Source: Desulfuromonadaceae bacterium (lineage in GTDB: Bacteria > Desulfobacterota > Desulfuromonadia > Geobacterales > Pseudopelobacteraceae). From it: a stretch of 36,615 nucleotides of DNA. Below the pieces are notes generated by a model. The model did not search any database and was not told the origin of the DNA. It saw only the letters and a list, made by a program, of their open reading frames with translations. Shown in pieces: positions 18,712 through 26,936 of the stretch. The stretch is taken from positions 1-36,615 of the forward strand of contig JAQTXD010000030.1 of assembly GCA_028688955.1 (NCBI GenBank). Direction: 5' to 3'. Numbering within the stretch: position 1 is the first letter of the stretch; each line of letters opens with the position of its first letter. Made by a program: the position numbers and the translations under genes.

Positions 18712-19020
18712 TTAAGATTTATGACACCCCTTGCATTCTACCGGGCCTTTGTCATTCAAATCGTGACATGCGATACATACCTGGTGTGCAACTTCTTTAT
18801 CCCATTTTTTTATTTTCCATTCTTGAGGCTTATGACAATGGAAGCATTCGTTATTATTAGACAGCTGATGCTTCCGGTGTTGGAAATCCAATACGTGATC
18901 ACCCATCTTTATCCTGATGATTTCCGGTCCAATATTTTCAGGAATATCATTCGCAAATAATGAAAGAGGTAACCCTGCAACGACTGAAATAATCGCGTAT
19001 CGTACTATTTTCTGTTTCAT
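18712..19020 (-). CDS. Periplasmic triheme c7-type cytochrome
   Basis: The 102-residue precursor has a signal peptide (cleavage expected after about residue 23, LFA|ND). A compact domain follows with three CxxCH haem-attachment motifs: CFHCH (59-63), CIACH (82-86) and CKGCH (96-100). Extra histidines at 42, 48, 51 and 79 can supply distal axial ligands, as in the bis-His cytochromes c7/c3 family. The likely role is periplasmic electron transfer, as for PpcA-type cytochromes of Geobacter, although spacing differs and it may be a separate subfamily. A very strong GGGGAGG precedes the ATG. It is monocistronic. Confidence 0.9.
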   Translation of the reverse strand: MKQKIVRYAIISVVAGLPLSLFANDIPENIGPEIIRIKMGDHVLDFQHRKHQLSNNNECFHCHKPQEWKIKKWDKEVAHQVCIACHDLNDKGPVECKGCHKS

Positions 19021-19139
19021 AATGCCTCCCCTTACACTAAATGTAGGTACGACTTATATGGATAATTCAGTTAATAATCAATGGATTATTATGAACCTGG
19101 CAAAATAAAAGCAGTTTTCAGATAAGAAGAAGCGGCAGG

Positions 19140-19168
19140 GTGACAGATCGAATGAAATATGGCATAAT
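19140..19168 (+). promoter_or_regulatory. Sigma-70-type promoter for the 46-aa gene
   Basis: GTGACA (19140-19145) and CATAAT (19163-19168) are 17 nt apart, each one mismatch from consensus. Transcription would start near 19175, leaving a leader of about 75 nt before the ATG at 19250. Confidence 0.6.
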
Positions 19169-19249
19169 GCCCCCCCGACTGGGAAGGGATTGTTAACACG
19201 ATCCCGATTACATCCCGGTGAATGTTACCATACCCACAGGAGGTCAGGA

Positions 19250-19390
19250 ATGGAAGAAGTTGCAGGTATTGATTTGAGTGGAATGTTTGGAATGGTTGAA
19301 GGTATCCTGAAAGGACTTACCGACGAGCAGCTCTCTCAAGCCATCGAGTTGATCAAGGCAGAACAGGAATCTCGTTTAAAATCGGCTTGA
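19250..19390 (+). CDS. Small hypothetical protein (46 aa)
   Basis: The ATG at 19250 follows a strong AGGAGG about 7-8 nt upstream. The frame stays open 20 codons further upstream, but that part has no Shine-Dalgarno. The product has a Gly/Met-rich hydrophobic N-terminal half (GIDLSGMFGMVEGILKGL) and a charged amphipathic helix (DEQLSQAIELIKAEQESRL). It has no cysteine and no clear membrane span. Its own promoter lies upstream and a long hairpin lies just downstream, so it is a well-delimited transcription unit. Function unknown. Confidence 0.7.
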   Translation: MEEVAGIDLSGMFGMVEGILKGLTDEQLSQAIELIKAEQESRLKSA

Positions 19391-19408
19391 TGCTATCAAG
19401 GTACAGAA

Positions 19409-19451
19409 ACAACAAATGCCGTGATCTGTAATGGGTCGCGGCATTTGTTGT
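19409..19451 (+). terminator. Hairpin after the 46-aa gene
   Basis: ACAACAAATGCCG (19409-19421) pairs perfectly with CGGCATTTGTTGT (19439-19451) around a 17-nt loop, starting 18 nt after the stop. No strong T-run follows, so termination efficiency is uncertain. Confidence 0.5.
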
Positions 19452-19493
19452 ACAGTTTCAATCGTATTGTTCCCCCAGTATCATGGGGGAGCA

Positions 19494-19973
19494 TTAATGC
19501 TTTTTTTCGAGGAACTGAAAACCAAAATTGTCGAGATTCTGAATATGAACTCCAATTTCCTGATCCAGCGAATGCAGAACTTTTACTACATCATCAGAGT
19601 CACCAACAAAATATTGGAAAACTTTTCTCTCCCATAGTCCTTTTTCAATCTGAAGTGCGACACTTACTGCGTGAGTAATCGGAAGTTTTTTATTGCACTT
19701 AAACTCACTGATGATTCCTTCAATATATTCCACGCTTGACGTAAGATTTATTGTTCTTAATTCTCCCTGCACAAATTTGAATTTATTCAGGGAATCGGTA
19801 TCGGCAATACGCTTAAGCAATGCAGCATGCCGGAATTCCTCAATTGCCATACCAGACCAATAGGTTTTATGTTCATGATATCTCCTTGCAAAATGCTTAT
19901 ATAATGCACATATAAGAAGTTCCTGCTTAATGAATAAATCTAACAGTTTTTCCTGGACTGCATCCAACTTCAT
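19494..19973 (-). CDS. Ferritin-like four-helix protein (putative diiron)
   Basis: The 159-residue protein looks like a ferritin/rubrerythrin-type four-helix bundle. Helix 1 carries Glu18 (KQELLICALYKHF), helix 2 has MAIEEFRHAALL with an ExxH (Glu46, His49), helix 3 has LQIEKGLWE (Glu110/115), and helix 4 has DQEIGVH (Glu139, His143). The last pair is spaced ExxxH rather than ExxH, so diiron binding is not certain. There is no rubredoxin domain or signal peptide. Possible roles are oxidative-stress or iron handling, inferred from fold only. It stands alone, convergent with the 46-aa gene. Confidence 0.62.
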   Translation of the reverse strand: MKLDAVQEKLLDLFIKQELLICALYKHFARRYHEHKTYWSGMAIEEFRHAALLKRIADTDSLNKFKFVQGELRTINLTSSVEYIEGIISEFKCNKKLPITHAVSVALQIEKGLWERKVFQYFVGDSDDVVKVLHSLDQEIGVHIQNLDNFGFQFLEKKH

Positions 19974-20274
19974 AGCATTCCCTATATAATCACATTCATA
20001 TCACTTACGACAAAACCGCATCGGAGGGAAGCGTTTCTGTTTTTGATGCGGGTAAATGTAATCTCGGATAGTCTCAACATTAGCCCTGTTCACGCAGACA
20101 TTCAATGTGAGGAATTAATTCACGTTATTGAGTAAATTGAGCTCAACAGACAACCCCCTTCTAGCAGAGTGCCTCCATAAAGTCAATTGCATCACACCCA
20201 ACCCCCGGCAAAGATGGATGCGTCCAGCTTCAATAAAAAATACATACTCACATTTGATGCCGAAGTATGTCCGG
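19974..20274. other. Intergenic region (301 nt) downstream of the hybrid kinase
   Basis: No gene seen. It contains one hairpin on the minus strand (20016-20051) and presumably the promoter of the ferritin-like gene, for which no convincing hexamers were found. The long plus-strand frame starting here runs antisense to the kinase and is not credible. Confidence 0.4.
20016..20051 (-). terminator. Possible terminator downstream of the hybrid histidine kinase
   Basis: CCGCATC (20016-20022) and GATGCGG (20045-20051) form a 7-bp stem with a 22-nt loop, followed by TTTTG on the minus strand. The large loop and the 220-nt distance from the kinase stop make this only moderately likely. Confidence 0.4.
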
Positions 20275-22920
20275 TCAATCTGTATCTACTTTGATCTGCA
20301 GGAGTTTTTCTTTCAGTTTGGGGAAGATGAATTCAACATTGGCAAGAAGTTCCGGTACCCCGGTCAATACCCCTCCCTTGGCAAGAGCTTCCATGCTTTT
20401 GCATGTTTCGGCAAAATATACAGCTCCAATGAGGGCACTACTGGATTTAAGTTTATGGGCCAGCATGCGGATACTATCCATATCCCCCGCATCAACAGCC
20501 AGATGAAGATCGGATGTAATACTAGAAAAATCAGCTACATACATATCAATCATCTTGTTGAGAATACTGGGGCTGCCGGGAAGCTGCAGAGACATAATTT
20601 CATCGATATATTTGCGTTCAATAAAAAGCGGCCCCGGAGAATCCGGTTGATCCTGATCTGATGACTCTATCAGTTCTGCTTGATCTGTATTTGTTTCCAA
20701 GTAATGTGCGCACAAGCTGTCAGTCGCAGAATTTTCTGCATGCTCTACCCAGCGGTGAATCATCATCTGCAACTGCTGCATTGTGAACGGCTTGCAAAGG
20801 TAGTCATCCATGCCGTCCGCTATGCACTTTTCTCTCTCCCCGCTGAGCGCGTTTGCGGTCAATGCGACAATCCTGGTTCGCCTCGGCGGGATGTCCGGCA
20901 TACGCACAGCAGCAGCCAGTTCATGAGCACGAATCGCTCTGGTTGCTTCGTAACCATCCATTTCAGGCATTTGACAATCCATAAGAATAAGATCAAAGGA
21001 ATCATCAACAAATGCTTCTACAGCCTTTTTTCCGGTATCCACAGCCTGCACGACACAACCCAGGCTTTCCAGCATGGCAATACAAATATCCTGATTGACA
21101 GCGTTATCTTCTGCCAGGAGGATTCTGACAGCACGCATATACTGAGGAGCAACAGGCTGATTAATCCGTACTGTTTCCACTTCAGCCAACTCGGAACCAT
21201 GGGTCAGAAAGCGTGTGGTAAACCAGAAACATGAACCAACACCGGGACTGCTTTCAACTCCGATTGACCCACCCATCAATTCTGCAAGGTGTTTTGATAT
21301 TGCCAATCCAAGACCGGTCCCTCCATATTTTCGAGTTGTTGAAACGTCGGCTTGTGAAAAACTATCGAAGATTGTCGTGAGAACGTCATCCGGCATTCCT
21401 ACACCGGTATCTTGCACCTCATATCGCAACAGGACCGTATCGGAACTGCTTTCAAGCAAGGAGACAAAGATCGCGATGCTCCCGGATTCGGTGAATTTGG
21501 CGGCATTACTGAGCAGGTTGGTAAGAATCTGGGTAAGACGTACCGGGTCTCCTACGAGGACATTCGGTATTTTTTGGTCAATCGTGCAGTCAAACGCAAT
21601 TCCCTTTTGCCTGATTCTGTTCTCGAGCAGGTCATAGCTTCCGGAGACTACGCCTCTCAGGTCGAACGGGACATTCTCCAACTCTGTTTTTCCCGCTTCG
21701 ATCTTTGAAAGGTCCAGAATGTCATTGATGATCGAAAGAAGTATTTCAGCGGATTGCTGGACTGCATGGGCATATTTTTTCTGAACCGGGTTAAGCTCCG
21801 TCGCAAGGAGCAGCTCCGACATTCCAACAACACCATTCATCGGTGTCCGGATTTCATGGCTCATATTGGCAAGAAATCTGGTTTTGGCATAACTGGCAGC
21901 TTCGGCTTCTTCCATTCGTGTTTTTAAAATCACATTCGCCGTTTTCGTTCTGAACATGATAACGGTGCTACCAGCAACGAACAGGGACAATACGGCCAAT
22001 GCAATTGGTATTCGAAATGGCGATCCGAGTTTTTTAATCTCATGCTCGTGAAATACTGCGACAAGCGACAGTGGTGTCGAACCAATTGGCAGTCGTAGCG
22101 CAATCATGTCCCGATTATCCACATTTTTATCGTCAACTTTGAACGGCAGGAAGCTGGTCCCGTTGAGGGCCGGGGATGTAAGGAGAGGTGAAAGAGCCGA
22201 ATACAGTGGCGCGTCCGGCGTATTACCAAGCAGAGTGCCTCCTGCTGTCAGAAAATATAATCGGGAACCGGGCTGTGATGAGTTTTTAAAGGACACTTCG
22301 TTAAGTGTCGTTGTCGAGAGAAATGCCACCAGTTGACCTGAATATTTCCCTTTGAAAATATGGGGATGATTCATTTGTATTTCTTCATTCTTCTTTGAAC
22401 CATTGACCGTGACGATGACATCCTGACTGTTTGGAAAGGCACTGTTCTGTATGAGATAATTTCTGTCGAGGGTCATTCCACCGGTATCAGCCAGCAGTGA
22501 TCCGTTCGTGTCTATCAGCATGAGCCTGGTGAAAATCGGACGGCCGTTGGCCACCCTGTTGGACTTGAACGAGTTGAAATAGGATGCAATATCCACCAGA
22601 CTGCTCTTAAGACCGTACTGCATCGACATTCCCAGAGCCTTGTTTTCAGAATAGACGGTAATTTCACGTGCATCTGACAGATAGTTAAGATCATTCCTGC
22701 GTTCATCCAGAAATTGCTCGATCAGGTTGGCGTGTTTGACAACATCCTGCCGCACCTGTTCAGCAAGAGCCTCCTGAAGTTTTATCTGGGTTTGATAGCT
22801 GGTTATGAATATAAAGACGAGAAAGATCGCAAGGAACAGAGTTGCAGACAAACCGGCAAGCGTCCAGTTTCTCCGTTGAGGAGTGAGTGATGCAGAATTT
22901 GGAACAGTGCCGTTTGTCAT
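20275..22920 (-). CDS. Hybrid sensor histidine kinase (HisKA-HATPase-REC-Hpt)
   Basis: The 881-residue protein has a membrane helix at 22-42, an extracytoplasmic sensor region of about 260 residues, and a second helix at about 302-323. The cytoplasmic part has a HisKA dimerisation domain with phosphoacceptor His355 (ANMSHEIRTPMNG) and an ATPase domain (NLLSNAAKF, DTGVGMP, GGTGLGLAISK). A receiver follows with phosphoacceptor Asp648 (LILMDCQMPEMDG) and Lys710 (CKPF), then a C-terminal Hpt domain with His822 (AHKLKSSSALIG). No HAMP or PAS is visible. The phosphorelay output is not encoded nearby. It follows the periplasmic binding protein gene by 62 nt on the same strand, suggesting the binding protein presents the ligand. 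Confidence 0.95.
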   Translation of the reverse strand: MTNGTVPNSASLTPQRRNWTLAGLSATLFLAIFLVFIFITSYQTQIKLQEALAEQVRQDVVKHANLIEQFLDERRNDLNYLSDAREITVYSENKALGMSMQYGLKSSLVDIASYFNSFKSNRVANGRPIFTRLMLIDTNGSLLADTGGMTLDRNYLIQNSAFPNSQDVIVTVNGSKKNEEIQMNHPHIFKGKYSGQLVAFLSTTTLNEVSFKNSSQPGSRLYFLTAGGTLLGNTPDAPLYSALSPLLTSPALNGTSFLPFKVDDKNVDNRDMIALRLPIGSTPLSLVAVFHEHEIKKLGSPFRIPIALAVLSLFVAGSTVIMFRTKTANVILKTRMEEAEAASYAKTRFLANMSHEIRTPMNGVVGMSELLLATELNPVQKKYAHAVQQSAEILLSIINDILDLSKIEAGKTELENVPFDLRGVVSGSYDLLENRIRQKGIAFDCTIDQKIPNVLVGDPVRLTQILTNLLSNAAKFTESGSIAIFVSLLESSSDTVLLRYEVQDTGVGMPDDVLTTIFDSFSQADVSTTRKYGGTGLGLAISKHLAELMGGSIGVESSPGVGSCFWFTTRFLTHGSELAEVETVRINQPVAPQYMRAVRILLAEDNAVNQDICIAMLESLGCVVQAVDTGKKAVEAFVDDSFDLILMDCQMPEMDGYEATRAIRAHELAAAVRMPDIPPRRTRIVALTANALSGEREKCIADGMDDYLCKPFTMQQLQMMIHRWVEHAENSATDSLCAHYLETNTDQAELIESSDQDQPDSPGPLFIERKYIDEIMSLQLPGSPSILNKMIDMYVADFSSITSDLHLAVDAGDMDSIRMLAHKLKSSSALIGAVYFAETCKSMEALAKGGVLTGVPELLANVEFIFPKLKEKLLQIKVDTD

Positions 22921-22982
22921 AAAAGGGGGCTTTCGTCAGTACCACGATAATGCAGGTGAAAATGGCAAAAAAACATCCGTTA

Positions 22983-23873
22983 TTATTTTATATTTCTAAA
23001 GAAATCAGGAAAGTAGATGTGCGCTGTTGGATAATATTTTTTTATGAGGCGCGCATAGGTGCCATTACGCTTGGTCTCATTAAAATACGTATTGAAAGCA
23101 TCGCGCAATCGTGGAGAATTTTTTGCGAAACCCACCCCCATCAATTGCGGTGGGGAAAGCGGACCGATTATCTTGATTTTACCCGGCCATTTGTCAAGCG
23201 CAATGAGTGCATCGGGAACATCAAGAATTGTCGTTTCAGCTTCCCTGTTGACCAATGCGGGAGCCAGTTCATTAAGATTGCCGCTAAAACAGACAACCGT
23301 TGCTCCAGTTGCTTCCAAATTATACAGACTTGGATCAAGACAGGTTTTGGGCAAAGCCAAAACATTTTTACCCTTCATGGAATGGCGTACTCGTTCAATA
23401 TCTTTAGCTAATTTGGTCGGTTTGATCGGCCTAATCGAAGAACCGGCACGGGCAATAAACCAGATCTGGCTCGGGAATGTCGGTGTGGAAAAGTTAAGAA
23501 TCTGCTGACGCCACGGCAACATGGTGAAACCATTGGCTATCAGATCACCTTTGACGGGGACGTCCTCGCCCAGAACGGCCTGCCCGTTCTCCAGGCGGAC
23601 CTTTTTACCGAGCAGGTCTCCCACAACGGTTCCCCAGTCAGACCTGACATACTCGTAACGCACACCAATATGCTTCGCAAAACCTTTGATCAGCTCGACA
23701 TCCATACCATCATCACTGCCGGTAACAAAGTTAGCATAAGGAATGCCAATATGGCGCAACACCCCGTCAGCTTTTATTTCCGCTAAATCACGACAGAAAG
23801 CGGAACCGACAGCGGCAAGCAGCAAGAACAGTACAACAGCACTACGCGTTAACAGAACTATCAGTATTCTCAT
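22983..23873 (-). CDS. Periplasmic amino-acid-type solute-binding protein (SBP_bac_3 family)
   Basis: From the ATG at 23873 the product is 296 residues, with a signal peptide (ILIVLLTRSAVVLFLLLAAVGSAFC) and then a family-3 binding-protein fold. Visible blocks are GVLRHIGIPYANFVTG, GMDVELIKGFAKHIGV, FTMLPWRQQILNFSTP, and near the C-terminus FAKNSPRLRDAFNTYFNETKRNGTYARLIKKYY. AGGAGAG precedes this ATG; the upstream extension of the frame lacks signal-peptide logic. No ABC permease or ATPase is nearby. The gene is followed directly by the hybrid histidine kinase, so it probably acts as a signal-recognition component rather than in uptake. Confidence 0.88.
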   Translation of the reverse strand: MRILIVLLTRSAVVLFLLLAAVGSAFCRDLAEIKADGVLRHIGIPYANFVTGSDDGMDVELIKGFAKHIGVRYEYVRSDWGTVVGDLLGKKVRLENGQAVLGEDVPVKGDLIANGFTMLPWRQQILNFSTPTFPSQIWFIARAGSSIRPIKPTKLAKDIERVRHSMKGKNVLALPKTCLDPSLYNLEATGATVVCFSGNLNELAPALVNREAETTILDVPDALIALDKWPGKIKIIGPLSPPQLMGVGFAKNSPRLRDAFNTYFNETKRNGTYARLIKKYYPTAHIYFPDFFRNIK

Positions 23874-24096
23874 AATAGATTCTCTCCTGTTTTCTGCAGT
23901 ACGGTATTCGCTTAAAGTATCACCTCCATGTTTTACAGCGGCGATGACCAGCAACGATACTTCACCGTTTTTGTAGCATATATTTCATCTTACACACAAT
24001 TAATAATACAGCTTAATCGAACCGGTACATGTTAAGAGTGCCATAGTGCATACACCAACTCATCGGAATCCTTACAAGAATACCAAAAAAAACAGA

Positions 24097-24137
24097 CAAG
24101 AAAAGGCGCAGCATTATAAATGCTGCGCCTTTTCTTG
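24097..24137 (-). terminator. Intrinsic terminator of the HU gene
   Basis: A 19-bp perfect stem (from CAAGAAAAGGCGCAGC) around a 3-nt ATA loop is followed on the minus strand by TCTGTTTTTTTT. It begins about 80 nt after the HU stop. On the plus strand it is also T-rich, so it may work in both directions. Confidence 0.85.
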
Positions 24138-24215
24138 ATGGAATGCGAATTTTGATGGTTTTTTCTAGGTCTTACTCCGTGGTTACTGATCAATCTTCAC
24201 GCCGTGTGCAGAAGG

Positions 24216-24488
24216 TTACGCAACAGCATCCTTCAGCCCTTTTCCAGGCTTGAACTTAGGAGCTTTACTCGCATTGATCTGCATTTTTTCGCCGGTCTTG
24301 GGATTACGACCCTCTCTCGCAGCACGTTCGGTAACTTCAAATGAACCGAATCCGGTAAAGCTGATTTTCTCGCCAGCTTTCAGGGATTCAGAAACAGTTT
24401 CCAGAAACGCATTAACAGCCTTCTCTGCATCAACCTTTTTCAACTCTGCTTTTTCAGCAACTTTTGCCACAAATTCTGCTTTTGTCAT
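24216..24488 (-). CDS. hup: DNA-binding protein HU
   Basis: This 90-residue histone-like protein dimerises and bends DNA without strict sequence specificity. It starts MTKAEFVAKVAEKAELKKVDAEKAV. The HU/IHF signature follows: GEKISFTGFGSFEV, then the beta-arm RAAREGRNPKTGEKMQI, then KFKPGKGLKDAV. The ATG at 24488 has a good CAAGGAGA upstream; the frame remains open further upstream but that part is leader. It is a single-gene unit with a consensus-like promoter upstream and a strong terminator downstream. HU versus IHF cannot be fully separated from sequence, but HU fits better because the arm and C-terminus match HU. Confidence 0.95.
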   Translation of the reverse strand: MTKAEFVAKVAEKAELKKVDAEKAVNAFLETVSESLKAGEKISFTGFGSFEVTERAAREGRNPKTGEKMQINASKAPKFKPGKGLKDAVA

Positions 24489-24615
24489 ACTGTCTCCTTG
24501 ACTTGTAATTGGGGAAGAATCCCCACTGTATTTGGTACCGCTTACCACAATGTAAAAAAACGGCCGACACTCTTACCTAATTTAAATAATAAAGCCTTTT
24601 AAAAATGGAGGCGAA

Positions 24616-24644
24616 TTTCTAGCACAGATTATATAGCTGGTCAA
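24616..24644 (-). promoter_or_regulatory. Sigma-70-type promoter of the HU gene
   Basis: Reading the minus strand, TTGACC (24644-24639) and TAGAAA (24621-24616) are separated by 17 nt. A TATATAAT lies inside the spacer and could serve as an alternative -10. The distance to the HU start leaves a leader of roughly 120 nt. Confidence 0.5.
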
Positions 24645-24764
24645 CTGTCTTAACGCCTCAGGTTCGTATTATTCTGACACATATATATGGATGTGACTAT
24701 GTACCTGAAGTGTTTCCCCCATTGTTTTGCAGGATAATAATTCTTTCACGAAGGTTTGTGAAAC

Positions 24765-25622
24765 TCATATCACACGTGAAACGGCTGCGAAATCAAGGTC
24801 GCCAAGACCCCCTGCAAGAGCTTTTTTAAACAGCTCGTTAATCGTTGCAGTGGTAAAAAGCGGCTGCCCGACATCTTCTGCCAAGCGCAGCGCGAGGCGA
24901 AGATCCTTCTGCATATGCTTAAGCGGAAAAGCCGCTGGAAACTCCCTATTGGAGGCGATAAGTGGCCCCTTCAAGCGAAACATCGGATTGGAAACAGCAC
25001 CGGAGTCCAGTACTTCAAGCAATTGTGCCATATCCAGTCCGGCTGAAGAAGCGAGCCTCATCCCCTCACACAAGGCAGTGAGTGTACCACACATCACAAT
25101 ATTATTTGCCAGCTTCATGCGGGAGGCATTTCCCGTTTCTCCCAAAAACAGTATTTTTTTCCCCAATGTTTCAAGAATAGGCAGAGACCTGTCGTAGAGC
25201 GTTCTGCTCCCCGCTGCCATGATCGTCAGTGTTGCATCTTCAGCCGGTTTGCGGCTTCCTGCCACAGGTGCTTCCAGAAACATTGCCCCCGCTTCATCTG
25301 CCATTCTGGCCGTTTCCAGGGAAGTGCCATCGTCCACAGTTGACATGTCGATAAAACCTTTGCCGGGGGAAAGCCCGGCTATGATGCCCTCTTTGCCGTC
25401 TCTGACAGCTTCAACAGCTATCGGGTTTGCCATCATTGAAATAGTAATATCACTATTTTCAGCGACAGCACATGGCGAGAGTGCGATTGTTGCACCCATA
25501 CCGGCCAGAGGTTTGAACGCCTCAGGTGAGCGATTCCAGACTGTTACTTCGAAGCCACCTCTCACCAGATTGGCAGCCATTGCGCTGCCCATGATTCCAA
25601 GTCCAATGAATCCGATTTTCAT
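24765..25622 (-). CDS. NADPH-dependent beta-hydroxyacid dehydrogenase (glyoxylate/succinic semialdehyde reductase type)
   Basis: The 285-residue protein belongs to the 3-hydroxyisobutyrate/beta-hydroxyacid dehydrogenase family. It has the Rossmann motif GLGIMG (7-12), Arg31 in WNRSPEA favouring NADPH, and the substrate-binding motif FLEAPVAGSRKPAEDATL. The catalytic Lys170 lies in GNASRMKLANN. Its motifs resemble those of gamma-hydroxybutyrate dehydrogenase / succinic semialdehyde reductases described from Geobacter, which reduce small aldehyde acids; the exact substrate is inferred. GGAGGTGAT precedes the ATG. It lies 72 nt after the MFS gene on the same strand, perhaps in one transcript. 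Confidence 0.88.
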   Translation of the reverse strand: MKIGFIGLGIMGSAMAANLVRGGFEVTVWNRSPEAFKPLAGMGATIALSPCAVAENSDITISMMANPIAVEAVRDGKEGIIAGLSPGKGFIDMSTVDDGTSLETARMADEAGAMFLEAPVAGSRKPAEDATLTIMAAGSRTLYDRSLPILETLGKKILFLGETGNASRMKLANNIVMCGTLTALCEGMRLASSAGLDMAQLLEVLDSGAVSNPMFRLKGPLIASNREFPAAFPLKHMQKDLRLALRLAEDVGQPLFTTATINELFKKALAGGLGDLDFAAVSRVI

Positions 25623-25694
25623 ATATCACCTCCGGGTTTATCTTCGAATATGGTTCGGTGAACGTAGACGTGCAAATTCGCCAATTTTCCGCAC

Positions 25695-26873
25695 TCAGAG
25701 ACTGTCATGGCTTTTAGATTTCATCATCAGGATAAATAGTACAAATGTAATCAGAGCGACACAGCCTGCGGCTGCAAACGCAGATGGATAGCCGATTTGT
25801 TCCAGACTCAGTCCCATGATCGCAGAACCTGACATCATTCCCAAATAGATTGAGCTATTATACATTCCCATGGCTAATCCCCGTTGTACAACCGGTACCA
25901 GTTCCGCAATCAGCGCGCCAATTGCCGTGAAGGTCAGCGCCATACCCACACCCATGACTGCTGCGCATGCCATCAAATGTGCAAGTTGGAAGACCTGTCC
26001 CATTGTAGCCAATGAAACAGCAATAACAACAAGGCCGGCTGCTACGAGCCAACGCCGGTCTAGATGATCAGCCAACATCCCTATGGGAACCCGTCCTACG
26101 ACATTGATTATTGCCTGGGCAGTGAAGACAAGGCCGACCTGAGCCGCATTATAGCCCTGAAGAGAAGCATACAGTGGAATAAATGTCAGGAACACCCCGA
26201 ATCCGATACAGCTCCCGACAGTAGCCAGCAAACAGGCAAGCAGATTTCGGTTGCGAAGCAGTTCAAAGCTGCCTGCCGCAATTGCGTGAAAGTCCGTATT
26301 GTGGCGAGGTGACTCCCGGGGCAGTACCAGAAGAGCAAGCATCACAACTGCCACCAGCAGGAGACCGGAAACAACAAATACCTGACGAAGGCCCATGATT
26401 CTGGCAAAATATCCACCTGATGCCGGTCCTAGAGTCATTGCAACATAGATGGCAGTGGTGTACCACCCATACGCCTGTCCGAGCCGGTTTGAAGGCATGA
26501 CGTCAGCAACCAGAGAAAGCATTCCCGGAGCAAAAACGGCTAAACCGGCACCAAAAAGAACATAGGCAGCCGCCATTTGACCGGGATGGTTGCATTGACT
26601 GACCAGGAGCGAAGAGACCGCCGCGGCAGTCACACCGGCTACAATAGGTTTTTTGCGCCCGATTCGATCTGCAAGCAGTCCTGCAGGGATAGATAGCAGA
26701 CCGGTAGTCAACATAAAGGCCCCGTTGATGAGCCCAACCTGGGCAGGGCCGGCACCTAGCGTGGCAGCCAGCAATGGCATAACCGGAATGCGTAAGTACG
26801 AGCTGAAAAAAGCAGCAAATCCGATCAAACAGAGCAGCAGAAATGGGGCAAGGCCGTGTGTGGTTTTATCCAT
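25695..26873 (-). CDS. MFS transporter (12 transmembrane segments)
   Basis: The 392-residue protein is a typical drug/metabolite major facilitator. It has about twelve hydrophobic helices, motif A GLLADRIGRKKP after helix 2 and its half-repeat GMLADHLDRRW after helix 8. The proline/glycine-rich helix-5 region reads GPASGGYFA. Substrate is unknown; the tone of the motifs suggests an exporter (DHA1-like). The start ATG at 26873 lacks a clear Shine-Dalgarno. It is followed by the dehydrogenase gene. Confidence 0.88.
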   Translation of the reverse strand: MDKTTHGLAPFLLLCLIGFAAFFSSYLRIPVMPLLAATLGAGPAQVGLINGAFMLTTGLLSIPAGLLADRIGRKKPIVAGVTAAAVSSLLVSQCNHPGQMAAAYVLFGAGLAVFAPGMLSLVADVMPSNRLGQAYGWYTTAIYVAMTLGPASGGYFARIMGLRQVFVVSGLLLVAVVMLALLVLPRESPRHNTDFHAIAAGSFELLRNRNLLACLLATVGSCIGFGVFLTFIPLYASLQGYNAAQVGLVFTAQAIINVVGRVPIGMLADHLDRRWLVAAGLVVIAVSLATMGQVFQLAHLMACAAVMGVGMALTFTAIGALIAELVPVVQRGLAMGMYNSSIYLGMMSGSAIMGLSLEQIGYPSAFAAAGCVALITFVLFILMMKSKSHDSL

Positions 26874-26936
26874 GGGGTAACGTCACCGGACAGGCTTGTC
26901 TAAGCGTTTTCTGGCTGCACGGCATGCAAAGAAAAG

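Noticed and set aside
20128-20661. 177-codon plus-strand open frame
   Set aside because: It lies mostly antisense to the 3' end of the hybrid histidine kinase, whose Hpt domain is clearly coding, and has no Shine-Dalgarno or recognisable motif.
25219-25791. 190-codon plus-strand open frame
   Set aside because: Antisense to the beta-hydroxyacid dehydrogenase and MFS genes, both with conserved motifs.
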